Assembly (NCBI RefSeq): GCF_003712195.1
Contig: NZ_RDSD01000017.1
Span: forward strand, 1 to 64,000
Origin: Proteiniphilum sp. X52
GTDB lineage: Bacteria > Bacteroidota > Bacteroidia > Bacteroidales > Dysgonomonadaceae
Direction of reading: 5' to 3'
DNA: 64,000 bases
Part shown: in pieces, positions 42,427 to 51,658 of the stretch
How positions within the stretch are numbered: the first letter of the stretch is position 1
Layout of the letters: every line of letters begins with the position of its first letter
Position numbers and translations under genes: made by a program
The notes under the pieces: generated by a model
What the model was told of the DNA's origin: nothing
The model's input: only the letters and a program-made list of their open reading frames with translations
The model's database searches: none

Positions 42427-44883
42427 TTAAAACGATTCGTTTTCGGTACGTTCGATGATCTCCTGCTTCAGGTTTTCGTGCATGTCATTGAAATAATCAC
42501 TGTATCCCGCCATCCTCACCAACAGGTCCTTGTACTCTTCGGGATTGTCGCGGGCAGCAATCAACGTGGCCGTATCCACAATATTGAATTGCACATGGTG
42601 CCCTCCTTGGGCAAAATAACTCCGGATAAGATTCCCGAGTTTTACCACATCTTCGTCACGTCGAAGCAGACTGGGGAGGAATCGTAAATTCAACAGTGTT
42701 CCACCCGATTTCACCTGATCCAGTTTACTCAAAGACCGGATCACCGCGGAAGGACCATGCGTATCGCATCCGTGCGAGGGGGACGTACCATCTGAAATGG
42801 CTTTTCCGGCCAAACGTCCGTTGGGCATAGCTCCCATCACGTTCCCGAAATAGTTGTGGCAGGTGGTGGACAACATGTTCAGATGGTATTTACCGCCTGG
42901 CTTTCCATTCGGACGGTTATCAATCAGGTCGAACATATCATCATATACCTTCACCGCGATCTCATCAGCGTAATCGTCGTCGTTTCCGAAGAAAGGGGTA
43001 TGGTTGATGATCCGCTGGCGCAACACCTCTTCTCCTTCAAAATTGACGGAAATCGCATACAGCAACTGATCCATTCCGATATCTTTCATCTCGAAGACAT
43101 GTTTCTTGAGAGAAGAGAGGGAATCGGTTACTGTTCCCAGGCCGGTACATTGGATATAGGTGGTATTGTAACGCGGGCCGCCGTTGTAATAATCCCGCCC
43201 CTTTTTAATGCAATCGTCCATCACTACGGACAGGAACGTCGCCGGATAATAGCGGGCATACATCCGGTCAATATAGTGATTAATCCTTATCTTCAGGTCG
43301 ATGATATATTTCAACTGGGCATGGAATGCGTCATACAACTCATCATACGAGGTAAAACCGCGCGGATCACCGGTTTCAATGCCCACCTTCTTGCCTGTCA
43401 CCGGATCCACACCATTAAAGAGTGTGATTTCCAGTATCTTTGGGACATTCAGATAGCCGGTCAGCAGATAAGCCTCTTTCCCGAATGCGCCCACCTCGAT
43501 ACATCCGCTGCACCCTCCCTCCCGCGCGTCGCACAGTGATTTTCCGGAACGCAGCATCTCCTGGATGTAGACGTCGGGGTTGAACACCGACGGGTAACCA
43601 TGCCCCTGACGGATTACTTTGATCGCCGCGTGCAGGAAACGGTTAGGGGTTACTGAGGCGATATGCACCGAATTGCCCGGTTGAAGGATATGCAACTCCT
43701 CGATCACCTCAAGCATCAGGTAGGAAACATCATTCACACCATCCGAGCCGTCAGGCTTCACACCTCCTATATTGATATTGGTGAAATCGTTATAGGTGCC
43801 GCTTTCATTGGCGGTAATTCCCACTTTCGGCGGAGCCGGCTGGTTGTTCACCTTGATCCAGAAACAGCAGAGCAGTTCCTTTGCCTCCTCGCGCGTCAAC
43901 GTGCCGTTTTCAAGGTCGTTTTGATAGAACGGCGCCAGATGCTGGTCGAAATGTCCGGGATTGAACGCGTCCCATCCGTTCAGTTCGGTAATCACCCCCA
44001 GATGAATAAACCAATACATCTGGATCGCTTCCCAAAAGTTGCGCGGTGCATGGGCCGGCACCCTCCGGCATACCTCGGCGATACGGTTCAATTCTTCCAC
44101 CCTTGCCGGGTTCTTTTCATGGCGGGCCATCTCTTCGGCTTTCCCGGCATGACGCTCGGCCAGCCGGATGATGGCATCGCAGGATATGGCCATGGCATGT
44201 AACTGGTCTTCTTTGTCGAGTGCTTCCGGATCATTGCAATAATCGAGTTTTGCCATTTCTTCCTCTATCTCCCTTTTGAAATCGAGCATCCCTTTCCGGT
44301 AGATCTTACCATCCATACAGGTATGTCCCGGTGCCCGCTGCTCCATGAACTCGGTGAACATGCCGGCTTCGTAAGCCGCTTTCCACTCGTGGGGGACATG
44401 CTCAAAAATACGGTCTCGCTGTGAACGGCCTTTCCAATAAGGGATCACCTCATGCCGGTAAATATCGATATCCTCCTCACTGATCACATAACGTTGCTGT
44501 TCACGTGTATTCAACACATGCAGATCTCCCACAGAATGGCAGGTCAGTTCGGGAAATGTGTATACTGCCTTGGGTTTCTCTCCGCGTTCACCGACGATCA
44601 GCTCATTCGTTCCGATGTAAATGCTCTTTTTTTCGCAGATCTCTAAAAAATTCAACGCGCGCATCACAGGAATAGCATATTTCCCGTCGTTCTCTTTATA
44701 GAATGCGGTTTCTATCAGTGCACGCTCGATAGAAAGGGACGCCGGGGTTGAGATACTCTCTTCCCTAAGAATACGTATCCGGTCGTTCATACCCGGCTTC
44801 AGAGAACTATTTTTATAGAAATTACCTTCTTGATTTGATTTTCGTTGAGGAATACGATTTTTTGTTTTAAGCTCTTCAAACAT
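42427..44883 (-). CDS. Glycyl radical enzyme, PFL superfamily; HypD-like or uncharacterised
   Basis: 818 aa from ATG 44883 (frame open 13 codons further). Active-site motif GCSGCIE: thiyl Cys about 461, next-but-one Glu about 463, as in dehydratases rather than pyruvate formate-lyase, which has two adjacent Cys. The glycyl loop RMAGYSDYF has the radical Gly at about 793, 25 residues from the end, as usual. A Tyr 16 residues after the Cys (KEAYLLTGY) agrees with what I recall of trans-4-hydroxy-L-proline dehydratase (HypD), but related decarboxylases share part of this. No proC or microcompartment gene is nearby. Operon with its activase; needs anaerobic conditions. Confidence 0.88.
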   Translation of the reverse strand: MFEELKTKNRIPQRKSNQEGNFYKNSSLKPGMNDRIRILREESISTPASLSIERALIETAFYKENDGKYAIPVMRALNFLEICEKKSIYIGTNELIVGERGEKPKAVYTFPELTCHSVGDLHVLNTREQQRYVISEEDIDIYRHEVIPYWKGRSQRDRIFEHVPHEWKAAYEAGMFTEFMEQRAPGHTCMDGKIYRKGMLDFKREIEEEMAKLDYCNDPEALDKEDQLHAMAISCDAIIRLAERHAGKAEEMARHEKNPARVEELNRIAEVCRRVPAHAPRNFWEAIQMYWFIHLGVITELNGWDAFNPGHFDQHLAPFYQNDLENGTLTREEAKELLCCFWIKVNNQPAPPKVGITANESGTYNDFTNINIGGVKPDGSDGVNDVSYLMLEVIEELHILQPGNSVHIASVTPNRFLHAAIKVIRQGHGYPSVFNPDVYIQEMLRSGKSLCDAREGGCSGCIEVGAFGKEAYLLTGYLNVPKILEITLFNGVDPVTGKKVGIETGDPRGFTSYDELYDAFHAQLKYIIDLKIRINHYIDRMYARYYPATFLSVVMDDCIKKGRDYYNGGPRYNTTYIQCTGLGTVTDSLSSLKKHVFEMKDIGMDQLLYAISVNFEGEEVLRQRIINHTPFFGNDDDYADEIAVKVYDDMFDLIDNRPNGKPGGKYHLNMLSTTCHNYFGNVMGAMPNGRLAGKAISDGTSPSHGCDTHGPSAVIRSLSKLDQVKSGGTLLNLRFLPSLLRRDEDVVKLGNLIRSYFAQGGHHVQFNIVDTATLIAARDNPEEYKDLLVRMAGYSDYFNDMHENLKQEIIERTENESF

Positions 44884-45157
44884 ATTCGTAAGTTTTAAGA
44901 TGGATGGATAAAAAGGAAACACCCGGACAGGTTCCGAGTAAACAAAAAGAACGAATATAAAGAGAGCATATCAACACATCCAACAGCAGAACAAGCGCTT
45001 GCCGTTGTTATGGTATAGGGATATTATGTGTTGACTACCTGTATTATTTGTTTTATGGTCTCTTGGCAAATCCATCATTACACAGTACTATATTATCGCA
45101 CGAAACGCATGATCTTCCTATCGGTGAAGCCACATCAGGAACCGCTATTACGCGGGG

Positions 45158-46174
45158 TCACTGATTTTTCAACCATGTCCGTGCCCTCTCGATTATCGTA
45201 TCCCGTTTTTTTTCCCTGTCTTCTCCCAGCATATCCACATAGATATGGGGTTCTACGCCAAATTCAATATGCTCTTTCTCCGCGTTGAACATGGGGGAGG
45301 CTGAGAAACGGATCGACCAGCCGTTGGGTAGTTCGGAGGTGAATGGCAATCCACTGCCTCCACCTGTCTTGTCGCCCATGACCGTTACATTCGGGGCGTA
45401 TTTCATTATGCTGACAAATTCATTGGTGGCACTGTAACATCCCCTGTTGGTGAGAACGACTACCGGCTTCTGATAACGCACCCTGTCGGAACTCTCCACA
45501 TATTTCGGATACAGGGAGGAGAAATCGTTATGACCGGGTCCGACTTTATGGGAGATATAACCGATAAGCCGGCGCTCGTTGAAAAAGCGGCTTGCAATCC
45601 TTTCCACATTGGTAAGGCTCCCTCCTCCGTTGTTTCTTATATCAATGATCAGTCCCTGGCAAATAGCCATCCTGTTCAACACCTGATCAAGGTTTCCATG
45701 TCCCACATCATTGGAAAAACTTCCGTAATAGAGATAACCGATGTTGTCTTCCAGTATCTTATACCTCATTCCGGAGGCAATACTGTAATCTTTCCCCAGA
45801 TAATATTCCTGGATCGATGAGTCAAAATTAGCAGGATACTCCTCCTGCCATTCCCAATAACGGGTTACATCATGGGCAGCGGATAAATTCACATGTCCGT
45901 CCTTTAATTCTGCGAGCATCTGTCCCATGAGCTTAAAGAGGGCGTCATTGTCCATCTCGGAAGTAACGCGCGCGCTGTACTTCTTGTAGACTTCACCCCA
46001 ATCGATATCCTTATATTCAAAAAAACAGTAATTCCTGTCCAGAATAGTCCATAACGCGTCGAAATTACCTTTCGGATGGTTATCGAATTGCATACCCATA
46101 TCATTACAACCCAGCCAAAAGACAAGTTGCAATAATAAAAGTGCAACGTACATTCTCCTCTTCTTCATGCGCAT
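45158..46174 (-). CDS. S41-family peptidase, lipoprotein
   Basis: 338 aa. Lipobox FWLGC at about residue 22. S41 core: GLIIDIRNNGGGSL, then the nucleophile in VVLTNRGCYSATNEF (Ser about 251) and the base in MGDKTGGGSGLP (Lys about 272). There is no recognisable PDZ domain, unlike CtpA-type enzymes; an N-terminal tricorn-like helical domain takes its place. Cleaves C-terminal regions of envelope proteins in relatives. 68 bp downstream of rpiB on the same strand. Confidence 0.88.
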   Translation of the reverse strand: MRMKKRRMYVALLLLQLVFWLGCNDMGMQFDNHPKGNFDALWTILDRNYCFFEYKDIDWGEVYKKYSARVTSEMDNDALFKLMGQMLAELKDGHVNLSAAHDVTRYWEWQEEYPANFDSSIQEYYLGKDYSIASGMRYKILEDNIGYLYYGSFSNDVGHGNLDQVLNRMAICQGLIIDIRNNGGGSLTNVERIASRFFNERRLIGYISHKVGPGHNDFSSLYPKYVESSDRVRYQKPVVVLTNRGCYSATNEFVSIMKYAPNVTVMGDKTGGGSGLPFTSELPNGWSIRFSASPMFNAEKEHIEFGVEPHIYVDMLGEDREKKRDTIIERARTWLKNQ

Positions 46175-46242
46175 ATTGAATTAGGGGAAGAGAGTTCCAA
46201 TGATAGAATTGAGCCGACTATATGAGCCGGACAGCATAACGT

Positions 46243-46698
46243 CTATCCGCAAGGGATCTTACTCACTCTCCTTCCGTGGCGTCCTCCTTCAAAAGGTGTA
46301 TTCAGGAACATCACCAGTATTTCATAGATTTCCTCCTCACTCAGCAATCTGCCCGGCAGTGCCAGCACATTTGCATCATTATGTGCCCTTGCCAGGGAAG
46401 CCACTTCGGGATTCCAGCACAAAGCGGCGCGGACTCCCTGGTGTTTATTCAGCGCCATGCTGATTCCTATTCCTGTCCCGCAAATAGCCACTCCCGGGTA
46501 ACATTCGCCCTCCTCGATAGCCTTTGCCAAAGGATGCGCGAAATCGGGATAGTCACTGCTTTCTTCAGAGTAGGCGCCAAAATCCCTGTAAGGGATTCCT
46601 TTTTCTTCAAACACCTTGATGATGAATTGCTTTACTTTATAGCCCGCATGATCGGACGCCAATCCTATAGGCTTTTCTGAATTATCGAATAAAGACAT
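46243..46698 (-). CDS. rpiB: Ribose-5-phosphate isomerase B
   Basis: 151 aa, the usual length. RpiB signatures: LASDHAGYKVK near the N-terminus, the catalytic Cys in AICGTGIGISMALNK, GVRAALCWNPEVASLARAHNDANVLALPGR and the C-terminal EGGRHGRRVSKI. It interconverts ribose 5-phosphate and ribulose 5-phosphate in the pentose phosphate pathway. 64 bp downstream of the transketolase gene and probably co-transcribed with it. Confidence 0.95.
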   Translation of the reverse strand: MSLFDNSEKPIGLASDHAGYKVKQFIIKVFEEKGIPYRDFGAYSEESSDYPDFAHPLAKAIEEGECYPGVAICGTGIGISMALNKHQGVRAALCWNPEVASLARAHNDANVLALPGRLLSEEEIYEILVMFLNTPFEGGRHGRRVSKIPCG

Positions 46699-46762
46699 GC
46701 TGATCAGTTTAAGTGGGAACGGTCATCCGCCATAAACGCCGACAACCGTCCGAGTCTTCTTA

Positions 46763-48787
46763 TTATAACAGTTTTTTCACCTGTTCGTAAACATTCTTTC
46801 CGGTATATCCCAGTTTCTCGTCGAGGACCTTATAAGGGGCGGAAAATCCAAAAGAGGTCATTCCCCATACTGCTCCGTCAGCACCGACCAACCCTTCCAA
46901 GGTCACGGGAAGTCCCGCGGTAAGGCCAAACTTTTTCTTTCCTTTGGGCAACACGGAATCCTGGTATTCGGCGGATTGAGCTCTGAATAATCCCTCTGAA
47001 GGAACGGAAACTATGCGTACTTTCACTCCATCGGCGCGTAACAGGTCCGCTCCTTCCACCAAAGTAGCCACTTCCGATCCTGACGCAAGCAATATCACCT
47101 CGTAATTCGTATCGTCCTGTACAATATAGGCTCCCTTTGCCGCATTCAGCGCCTCATTGAAACGCGACTCAACGGCCGGAAGGTCTTTGATATCCTGACG
47201 GGAGAGGATCAGCCCTGTTGGCGTTCCACTGTTTTCCATTGCCATTTTCCAGGCCACGGTCGTCTCATGGGCGTCGGCCGGACGAAGCACCAGCATGGAA
47301 TTTCTACCGTGATGATTCTGCAATTTCTCCAGCAGGCGTATCTGCGCCTCTTGTTCTACCGGTTGATGGGTAGGCCCGTCTTCCCCCACACGGAACGCGT
47401 CGTGCGTCCAGATAAAAATAACCGGTGTTTCCATTAACGCTGCTACCCGGATGGATGGTTTCATATAATCGGAGAAAGCGAAAAATGTTCCGCAAGCGGG
47501 AATAACACCTCCGTGAAGGCTCATTCCGATGCACAGGCAGGACATGGTAAATTCAGAAACTCCAACCTGCAGGAAAGCGCCAGAAAAATCATCCTTTGCC
47601 AAAGCTTTGGTATATTTCAAAAAACCGTCTGTTTTATCGGAATTGGAAAGGTCGGCCGATGCCACCACCATATTTTCCACCTGTTTAGCCAATTCGCCCA
47701 ACACCGCGGCCGAAGCTGCGCGGGTGGCGCAATTGGGTTTTTGCTGAATGGTTGACCAATCGATTCGCGGCAGTTCCCGGGCAAACCACTTACGTTTTTT
47801 CTCCGCCAGTCCGGGATTGGCTTTGGCCCATTCCTCCTGTTTCGCCCTTTTTGCCGATACGATCTCTTTCAGTTGCTCTTTCCGTCCGGCATACAGTTTT
47901 TCCGCCTCCGGGAAGATCACAAAAGGATTTTCGGGATCACCGCCTAAATTTTTGATTGTTTGGCCGAAATCAGCGCCCGCGGCACTTAATGGTTGTCCAT
48001 GTGTGGATACCTGGCATTCGAACGAAGTACAGTCTGCCGCCAAGGCGCCGCGTCCCATCACGGTATCCCCTATGATCAGTGTCGGTTTCTCTTTTTCGGC
48101 TTTCGCCTCTGTCAATGCGCTGCGGATCTCCTCCACATCATTACCATCGATAGATATCACTTTCCAGTTCCATGCTTCATACTTTTTGGCCACATCTTCA
48201 CTGGTGACCACGTCCGTGGTAGTGGAGAGCTGTATATTGTTGGAATCATAAAACATGATCAGGTTACCCAATCCCAAGTGGCCGGCAATACGCCCCACTC
48301 CCTGCGAAATTTCTTCCTGGATGCCTCCGTCGGAGATATAGGTGTAAATGGTATGATCTATGGGATCATCCAATCTCGCCTTCAAAAATCTGGCGGCAAT
48401 AGCCGCACCGGCGGCGTACGCATGGCCTTGTCCCAACGGGCCGGATGTATTCTCCACACCCCGCATCACATCGATCTCGGGATGCCCCGGTGTGGGGCTA
48501 CCCCACTGACGAAACTCTTTTAATTCATCCAGTGAAAATTTGCCGCTGAGACAAAGCACGGAGTACAGCATCGGCGACATATGTCCCGGATCGAGGAAAA
48601 ACCGGTCTCTCGATTCCCATGCCGGATCTTCGGGATCATATTCCAAAAACTCAGAAAAAAGGACATTGATAAAATCGGCTCCCCCCATTGGTCCGCCGGG
48701 ATGGCCTGATTTAGCCCGCTCTACCATCGATGCCGAAAGAATTCGAATATTATCGGCCGCTTTGTTCATTAAGGTGTTATCGTTCAT
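46763..48787 (-). CDS. tkt: Transketolase
   Basis: 674 aa, full length. N-terminal TPP domain (ERAKSGHPGGPMGGADF, VENTSGPLGQGHAYAAGAAIA, YDSNNIQLSTTTDV), central pyrimidine domain (SEFTMSCLCIGMSLHGGVIPACGTFFAFSDYMKPSIRVAALM, THDAFRVGEDGPTHQPVEQ) and C-terminal domain (LLASGSEVATLVEGADLL). Transfers two-carbon units between sugar phosphates with thiamine diphosphate. Leads an operon with rpiB; together they feed pentoses from loci C and D into central metabolism. Confidence 0.97.
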   Translation of the reverse strand: MNDNTLMNKAADNIRILSASMVERAKSGHPGGPMGGADFINVLFSEFLEYDPEDPAWESRDRFFLDPGHMSPMLYSVLCLSGKFSLDELKEFRQWGSPTPGHPEIDVMRGVENTSGPLGQGHAYAAGAAIAARFLKARLDDPIDHTIYTYISDGGIQEEISQGVGRIAGHLGLGNLIMFYDSNNIQLSTTTDVVTSEDVAKKYEAWNWKVISIDGNDVEEIRSALTEAKAEKEKPTLIIGDTVMGRGALAADCTSFECQVSTHGQPLSAAGADFGQTIKNLGGDPENPFVIFPEAEKLYAGRKEQLKEIVSAKRAKQEEWAKANPGLAEKKRKWFARELPRIDWSTIQQKPNCATRAASAAVLGELAKQVENMVVASADLSNSDKTDGFLKYTKALAKDDFSGAFLQVGVSEFTMSCLCIGMSLHGGVIPACGTFFAFSDYMKPSIRVAALMETPVIFIWTHDAFRVGEDGPTHQPVEQEAQIRLLEKLQNHHGRNSMLVLRPADAHETTVAWKMAMENSGTPTGLILSRQDIKDLPAVESRFNEALNAAKGAYIVQDDTNYEVILLASGSEVATLVEGADLLRADGVKVRIVSVPSEGLFRAQSAEYQDSVLPKGKKKFGLTAGLPVTLEGLVGADGAVWGMTSFGFSAPYKVLDEKLGYTGKNVYEQVKKLL

Positions 48788-48859
48788 AAAATATCGGTAA
48801 AATATAAAGTCTTAATTTACAATTCACATGTAATTTAATATCGAAAGGGTTATTATTCA

Positions 48860-48888
48860 CAAAGGTAATTCTTTTTTTAATTTTCAAA
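48860..48888 (-). promoter_or_regulatory. Promoter of the tkt-rpiB operon
   Basis: On the minus strand TTTG (48885-48888) is followed after 16-17 bp by TACCTTTG (48860-48867), matching the Bacteroidota -33/-7 pattern, 73 bp upstream of the tkt start. Confidence 0.6.
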
Positions 48889-48975
48889 CTTAAATAATTG
48901 ATATGTTTGAGACTTTTTTTGGCAGGATCTCACCGATTTTCATGTTAGATTGCCCATCTTACCAAGGAATATTGC

Positions 48976-48983
48976 TATTTTTG
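48976..48983 (+). promoter_or_regulatory. -7 box directly before the SpoU methyltransferase start
   Basis: TATTTTTG matches TAnnTTTG and ends 6 bp before the ATG at 48990. Transcription would begin within a few bases of the start codon, giving a leaderless or nearly leaderless mRNA. Confidence 0.45.
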
Positions 48984-48989
48984 CGGGTG

Positions 48990-49757
48990 ATGAGTTTAAG
49001 TAAAAGCAAAATAAAATATATCCGGTCGTTGAATGAAAAGAAATTCCGCAACGAACACAATACTTTCGTGGCCGAAGGGACAAAACTGGTTTTCGACCTG
49101 TTAACCACCTGCCGCTGTCAACTTATCGCGGCACTACCCTCCATCTTGTCGTCTCATCCCGAATTAAAGGCGGAGGAGGTTGTCACGGCGGATGAAAACG
49201 AATTAAAAAAGGCTACTTTTTTGAAAACAGCACCGCCAATCATGGCCGTCTTTTATCGTCCATCGCGACAGATTGAAAAAACTGATTTCGACAACCGGCT
49301 ATCCCTTGTGCTGGATGGCATTCAGGATCCGGGCAATATGGGAGCCATTGTCCGTATTGCCGACTGGTTCGGGATTGAGCATATCATCAGCTCTTACGAT
49401 ACGGTGGATATCTTTAATCCCAAAACCGTACAAGCTACCATGGGAGCCATTGCCCGGGTAAACGTATTTCACACCGATCTTGTTGAGTTCCTTCGGCAAC
49501 AATCGCATCTTCCCATTTACGGCACTTTCCTGGAAGGAGATGATATTTATTCTACCGCGCTTTCCGATAACGGTTTCATTGTGATGGGAAGTGAAGGCAG
49601 GGGTATTGGCAGTGAAACGAAGAAGTTGATCAACAAAAAACTTTTTATCCCGAATTTCCCGGAAGCAAGAGCTACTTCCGAATCATTGAACGTGGCGGCA
49701 GCCACGGCTATCACTTGCGCGGAGTTTCGGCGCAGGGCACGTTACAATTTACTGTAA
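48990..49757 (+). CDS. SpoU/TrmH-family RNA 2'-O-methyltransferase
   Basis: 255 aa from the ATG at 48990; the frame is open from 48903, but that extension does not look like the family and contains the promoter. N-terminal substrate-binding domain (KIKYIRSLNEKKFRNEHNTF), then the SPOUT knot with the three motifs: LDGIQDPGNMGAIVRIADW, IVMGSEGRGIG, and PNFPEARATSESLNVAAATAI. Transfers methyl from SAM to a ribose 2'-OH of rRNA or tRNA; the exact site (RlmB-like or otherwise) is not readable. Stands alone ahead of a small lipoprotein ORF. Confidence 0.93.
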   Translation: MSLSKSKIKYIRSLNEKKFRNEHNTFVAEGTKLVFDLLTTCRCQLIAALPSILSSHPELKAEEVVTADENELKKATFLKTAPPIMAVFYRPSRQIEKTDFDNRLSLVLDGIQDPGNMGAIVRIADWFGIEHIISSYDTVDIFNPKTVQATMGAIARVNVFHTDLVEFLRQQSHLPIYGTFLEGDDIYSTALSDNGFIVMGSEGRGIGSETKKLINKKLFIPNFPEARATSESLNVAAATAITCAEFRRRARYNLL

Positions 49758-49784
49758 AGTAAGCCGGCAGGTATATCCAAGATT

Positions 49785-49994
49785 TTGGCACGGTTATCCT
49801 TCCTTATTTCTCTGTTTTTACTGATTTCTTGTACTGGATCAAAGAAGGAGCATGCCGTTCAAACAACAAAGATCGAGGCCATGAATGTGGAACCGCCCCA
49901 TACGAAAGCGGCTCCAACGGATACCTTGTCGGATGTGCGAAAGAACAAAAAAAATCACGTATGTAAAATACGTGATCACCTAAAACAAATCTAA
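49785..49994 (+). CDS. Small putative lipoprotein
   Basis: 69 aa starting at a TTG (49785). Hydrophobic signal MARLSFLISLFLLISC with a lipobox-like LISC, then a short Thr/Lys-rich tail. It starts 28 bp after the methyltransferase stop on the same strand. The last 14 codons are encoded by the terminator hairpin of the opposite-strand tRNA-His gene, so the C-terminal tail may not be under selection. No ATG start and no known family; it could be a chance ORF, although the signal/lipobox combination argues for it. Confidence 0.45.
   Translation: MARLSFLISLFLLISCTGSKKEHAVQTTKIEAMNVEPPHTKAAPTDTLSDVRKNKKNHVCKIRDHLKQI
49947..49976 (-). terminator. Terminator of tRNA-His
   Basis: Perfect 9-bp stem ATCACGTAT (49954-49962) / ATACGTGAT (49968-49976) with a 5-nt loop. 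On the minus strand it is followed by seven T. It lies 49 bp beyond the 3' end of the tRNA. Confidence 0.85.
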
Positions 49995-50024
49995 AAAGGA
50001 TAAAAACTCACTTCTGTGAGAGTG

Positions 50025-50099
<75 letters not shown>

Positions 50100-50116
50100 G
50101 TGTTTCAAATCGAGTG

Positions 50117-50124
50117 CAAAGGTA
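50117..50124 (-). promoter_or_regulatory. -7 box of tRNA-His
   Basis: Minus strand TACCTTTG (TAnnTTTG), 18 bp upstream of the tRNA 5' end, with TTTG 23 bp further upstream. Confidence 0.6.
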
Positions 50125-50250
50125 CATATTTTTTATAAATTCCCATACAAATCAGCAAAAATTTCCTCTGATATATTCTTCTTGCACGAAAAAAATATTA
50201 TATTTACAGAATATTAAATATTCGATGTGCCTGGGACAAGCTCCCACAAG

Positions 50251-50282
50251 TTTGGCTTGTCTGTCGGCATTCACTATATTTG
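50251..50282 (+). promoter_or_regulatory. Promoter of the BFN-rsmE operon
   Basis: TTTG (50251-50254), 20-bp spacer, TATATTTG (50275-50282): exact match to the Bacteroidota -33/-7 consensus at ideal spacing, 33 bp before the GTG start at 50316. Confidence 0.75.
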
Positions 50283-50315
50283 AAGTTGTTTTAATCAAAA
50301 AAAAACGAATAGACT

Positions 50316-50909
50316 GTGTCAAAAAAAGTCAAACTGTCCGTATTGGGAATATCTTTCAGTCAGGTGCAGGCCGGAGCTTACGCGCTTATTTTTGCGGAGG
50401 AGAACGGTATACGCCGGCTACCGATTGTCATTGGTACACCTGAAGCACAATCCATTGCCATTGTAATGGAAGGAATTATCCCACCCCGACCTCTTTCGCA
50501 CGACCTTATTTGTGCTATCTGGAATGAACTGGGAGTTGAATTGTTGGAAGTGCTGATCCATAAGTTTGAAGACGGTGCATTTTTCTCGGAATTACTCCTG
50601 TTGCAGAACGGCAAAGAGTACCGCATCGACTCCCGCACCTCCGACGCGGTGGCATTGGCGATCCGCACCCACTCCCCGATTTTCACCACGGAGGAGATCA
50701 TGCAGAAAATGGCGATCGTATTTGACGAACAGACACCCGCTGGTTCACCGGAATTGAAAAGCAGCGAGCCCGTCCAGGAGGACGAGGAATTGTCGGATCT
50801 TCGGTTAGATGCCCTCAAAAATCGTCTTAATGATGCAGTGAAGGAAGAAAATTACGAGCTGGCGACCCGCTTACGTGATGAAATTAACCGAAGGGAGAAT
50901 AAATCCTGA
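50316..50909 (+). CDS. Bifunctional nuclease (BFN/DUF151) domain protein with UvrB/C motif
   Basis: 197 aa with a GTG start. Residues about 5-130 form the BFN/DUF151 domain (LPIVIGTPEAQSIAIVMEG, RPLSHDLICAIWNELGV, IDSRTSDAVALAIRTHSPIF). Residues about 155-192 form a UvrB/UvrC-type coiled-coil motif (LRLDALKNRLNDAVKEENYELATRLRDEI). A role in nucleic-acid or stress response is known for some relatives only. 10 bp upstream of rsmE, probably co-transcribed. Confidence 0.92.
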   Translation: MSKKVKLSVLGISFSQVQAGAYALIFAEENGIRRLPIVIGTPEAQSIAIVMEGIIPPRPLSHDLICAIWNELGVELLEVLIHKFEDGAFFSELLLLQNGKEYRIDSRTSDAVALAIRTHSPIFTTEEIMQKMAIVFDEQTPAGSPELKSSEPVQEDEELSDLRLDALKNRLNDAVKEENYELATRLRDEINRRENKS

Positions 50910-50919
50910 ATGTAGGCTT

Positions 50920-51627
50920 ATGGCTGATACACTCTTCTACTCTCCCGCCATCGGGCAAAACTCCCTGCTTCCCGAAAAGGAATCGCAACACTGTGTCAAA
51001 GTGCTCCGTATGCGGGAAGGGGACAAGTTGACCGTCACCGACGGGAAGGGTTTCTTTTACGAATGCATACTCGTCCAGGCCCATCCAAAGCAATGCATGG
51101 TGAGTATCCAAAACAGCATCGCGAAACGTAAAGGGTGGGATTATGATCTCCGGGTGGCTTTTGCCCCCGCCAAACAGACGGATCGAAACGAATGGTTTGT
51201 TGAAAAAGCCGTGGAAGTAGGGATTGACACCGTTATACCGATCCTTTGTCACTATTCCGAACGGAAAGAGATCAAAACAGAACGTTTGGAAAAAATTGCC
51301 GTTTCGGCAATGAAACAATCACAACAGGCCTTCCTTCCTGAGATTGAAAAGTTAAAAGGATTCAAGGATATCATATCCCGGCCGTTTAACGGTAAAAAAT
51401 GTATCGCCCATTGTCATGATCTTCCCAAAGTCCCCCTGGCACAACACTACAAAAAGGGTGAAAACCTCCTTATCCTTATCGGGCCCGAAGGAGATTTCAG
51501 CCAGGAGGAGGTAGAAGAAGCAATTGCCGCCGGTTTTGAGCCTGTCACCCTAAGCGAATCGCGCCTTCGGACTGAAACGGCTTGCCTTGTGGCAGTACAG
51601 ACTATACATGTGATAAACTCCCTATGA
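50920..51627 (+). CDS. rsmE: 16S rRNA m3U1498 methyltransferase RsmE
   Basis: 235 aa from ATG 50920, ten bp after the stop of the previous gene; the frame is open from 50875, but that start would overlap. RsmE features: N-terminal PUA-like domain (SQHCVKVLRMREGDKLTVTDG), then the SPOUT domain with KAVEVGIDTVIPILCHYSER, AMKQSQQAFLPEI, and the SAM-knot motifs IGPEGDFSQEEVEEAI and LSESRLRTETACLVAVQTI. It methylates U1498 of 16S rRNA in 30S subunits. Confidence 0.95.
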   Translation: MADTLFYSPAIGQNSLLPEKESQHCVKVLRMREGDKLTVTDGKGFFYECILVQAHPKQCMVSIQNSIAKRKGWDYDLRVAFAPAKQTDRNEWFVEKAVEVGIDTVIPILCHYSERKEIKTERLEKIAVSAMKQSQQAFLPEIEKLKGFKDIISRPFNGKKCIAHCHDLPKVPLAQHYKKGENLLILIGPEGDFSQEEVEEAIAAGFEPVTLSESRLRTETACLVAVQTIHVINSL

Positions 51628-51658
51628 TAACCTATCCCCTGACAAATCACCTTGCCAC

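Noticed and set aside
42856-43539. 227-codon plus-strand reading frame
   Set aside because: Antisense to the glycyl radical enzyme gene, which is fully supported by motifs; a consequence of codon bias.
41513-44883. Classical pyruvate formate-lyase operon
   Set aside because: The active site has GCSGCIE rather than the adjacent Cys-Cys of PflB, and the activase has the ferredoxin insert that PflA lacks.
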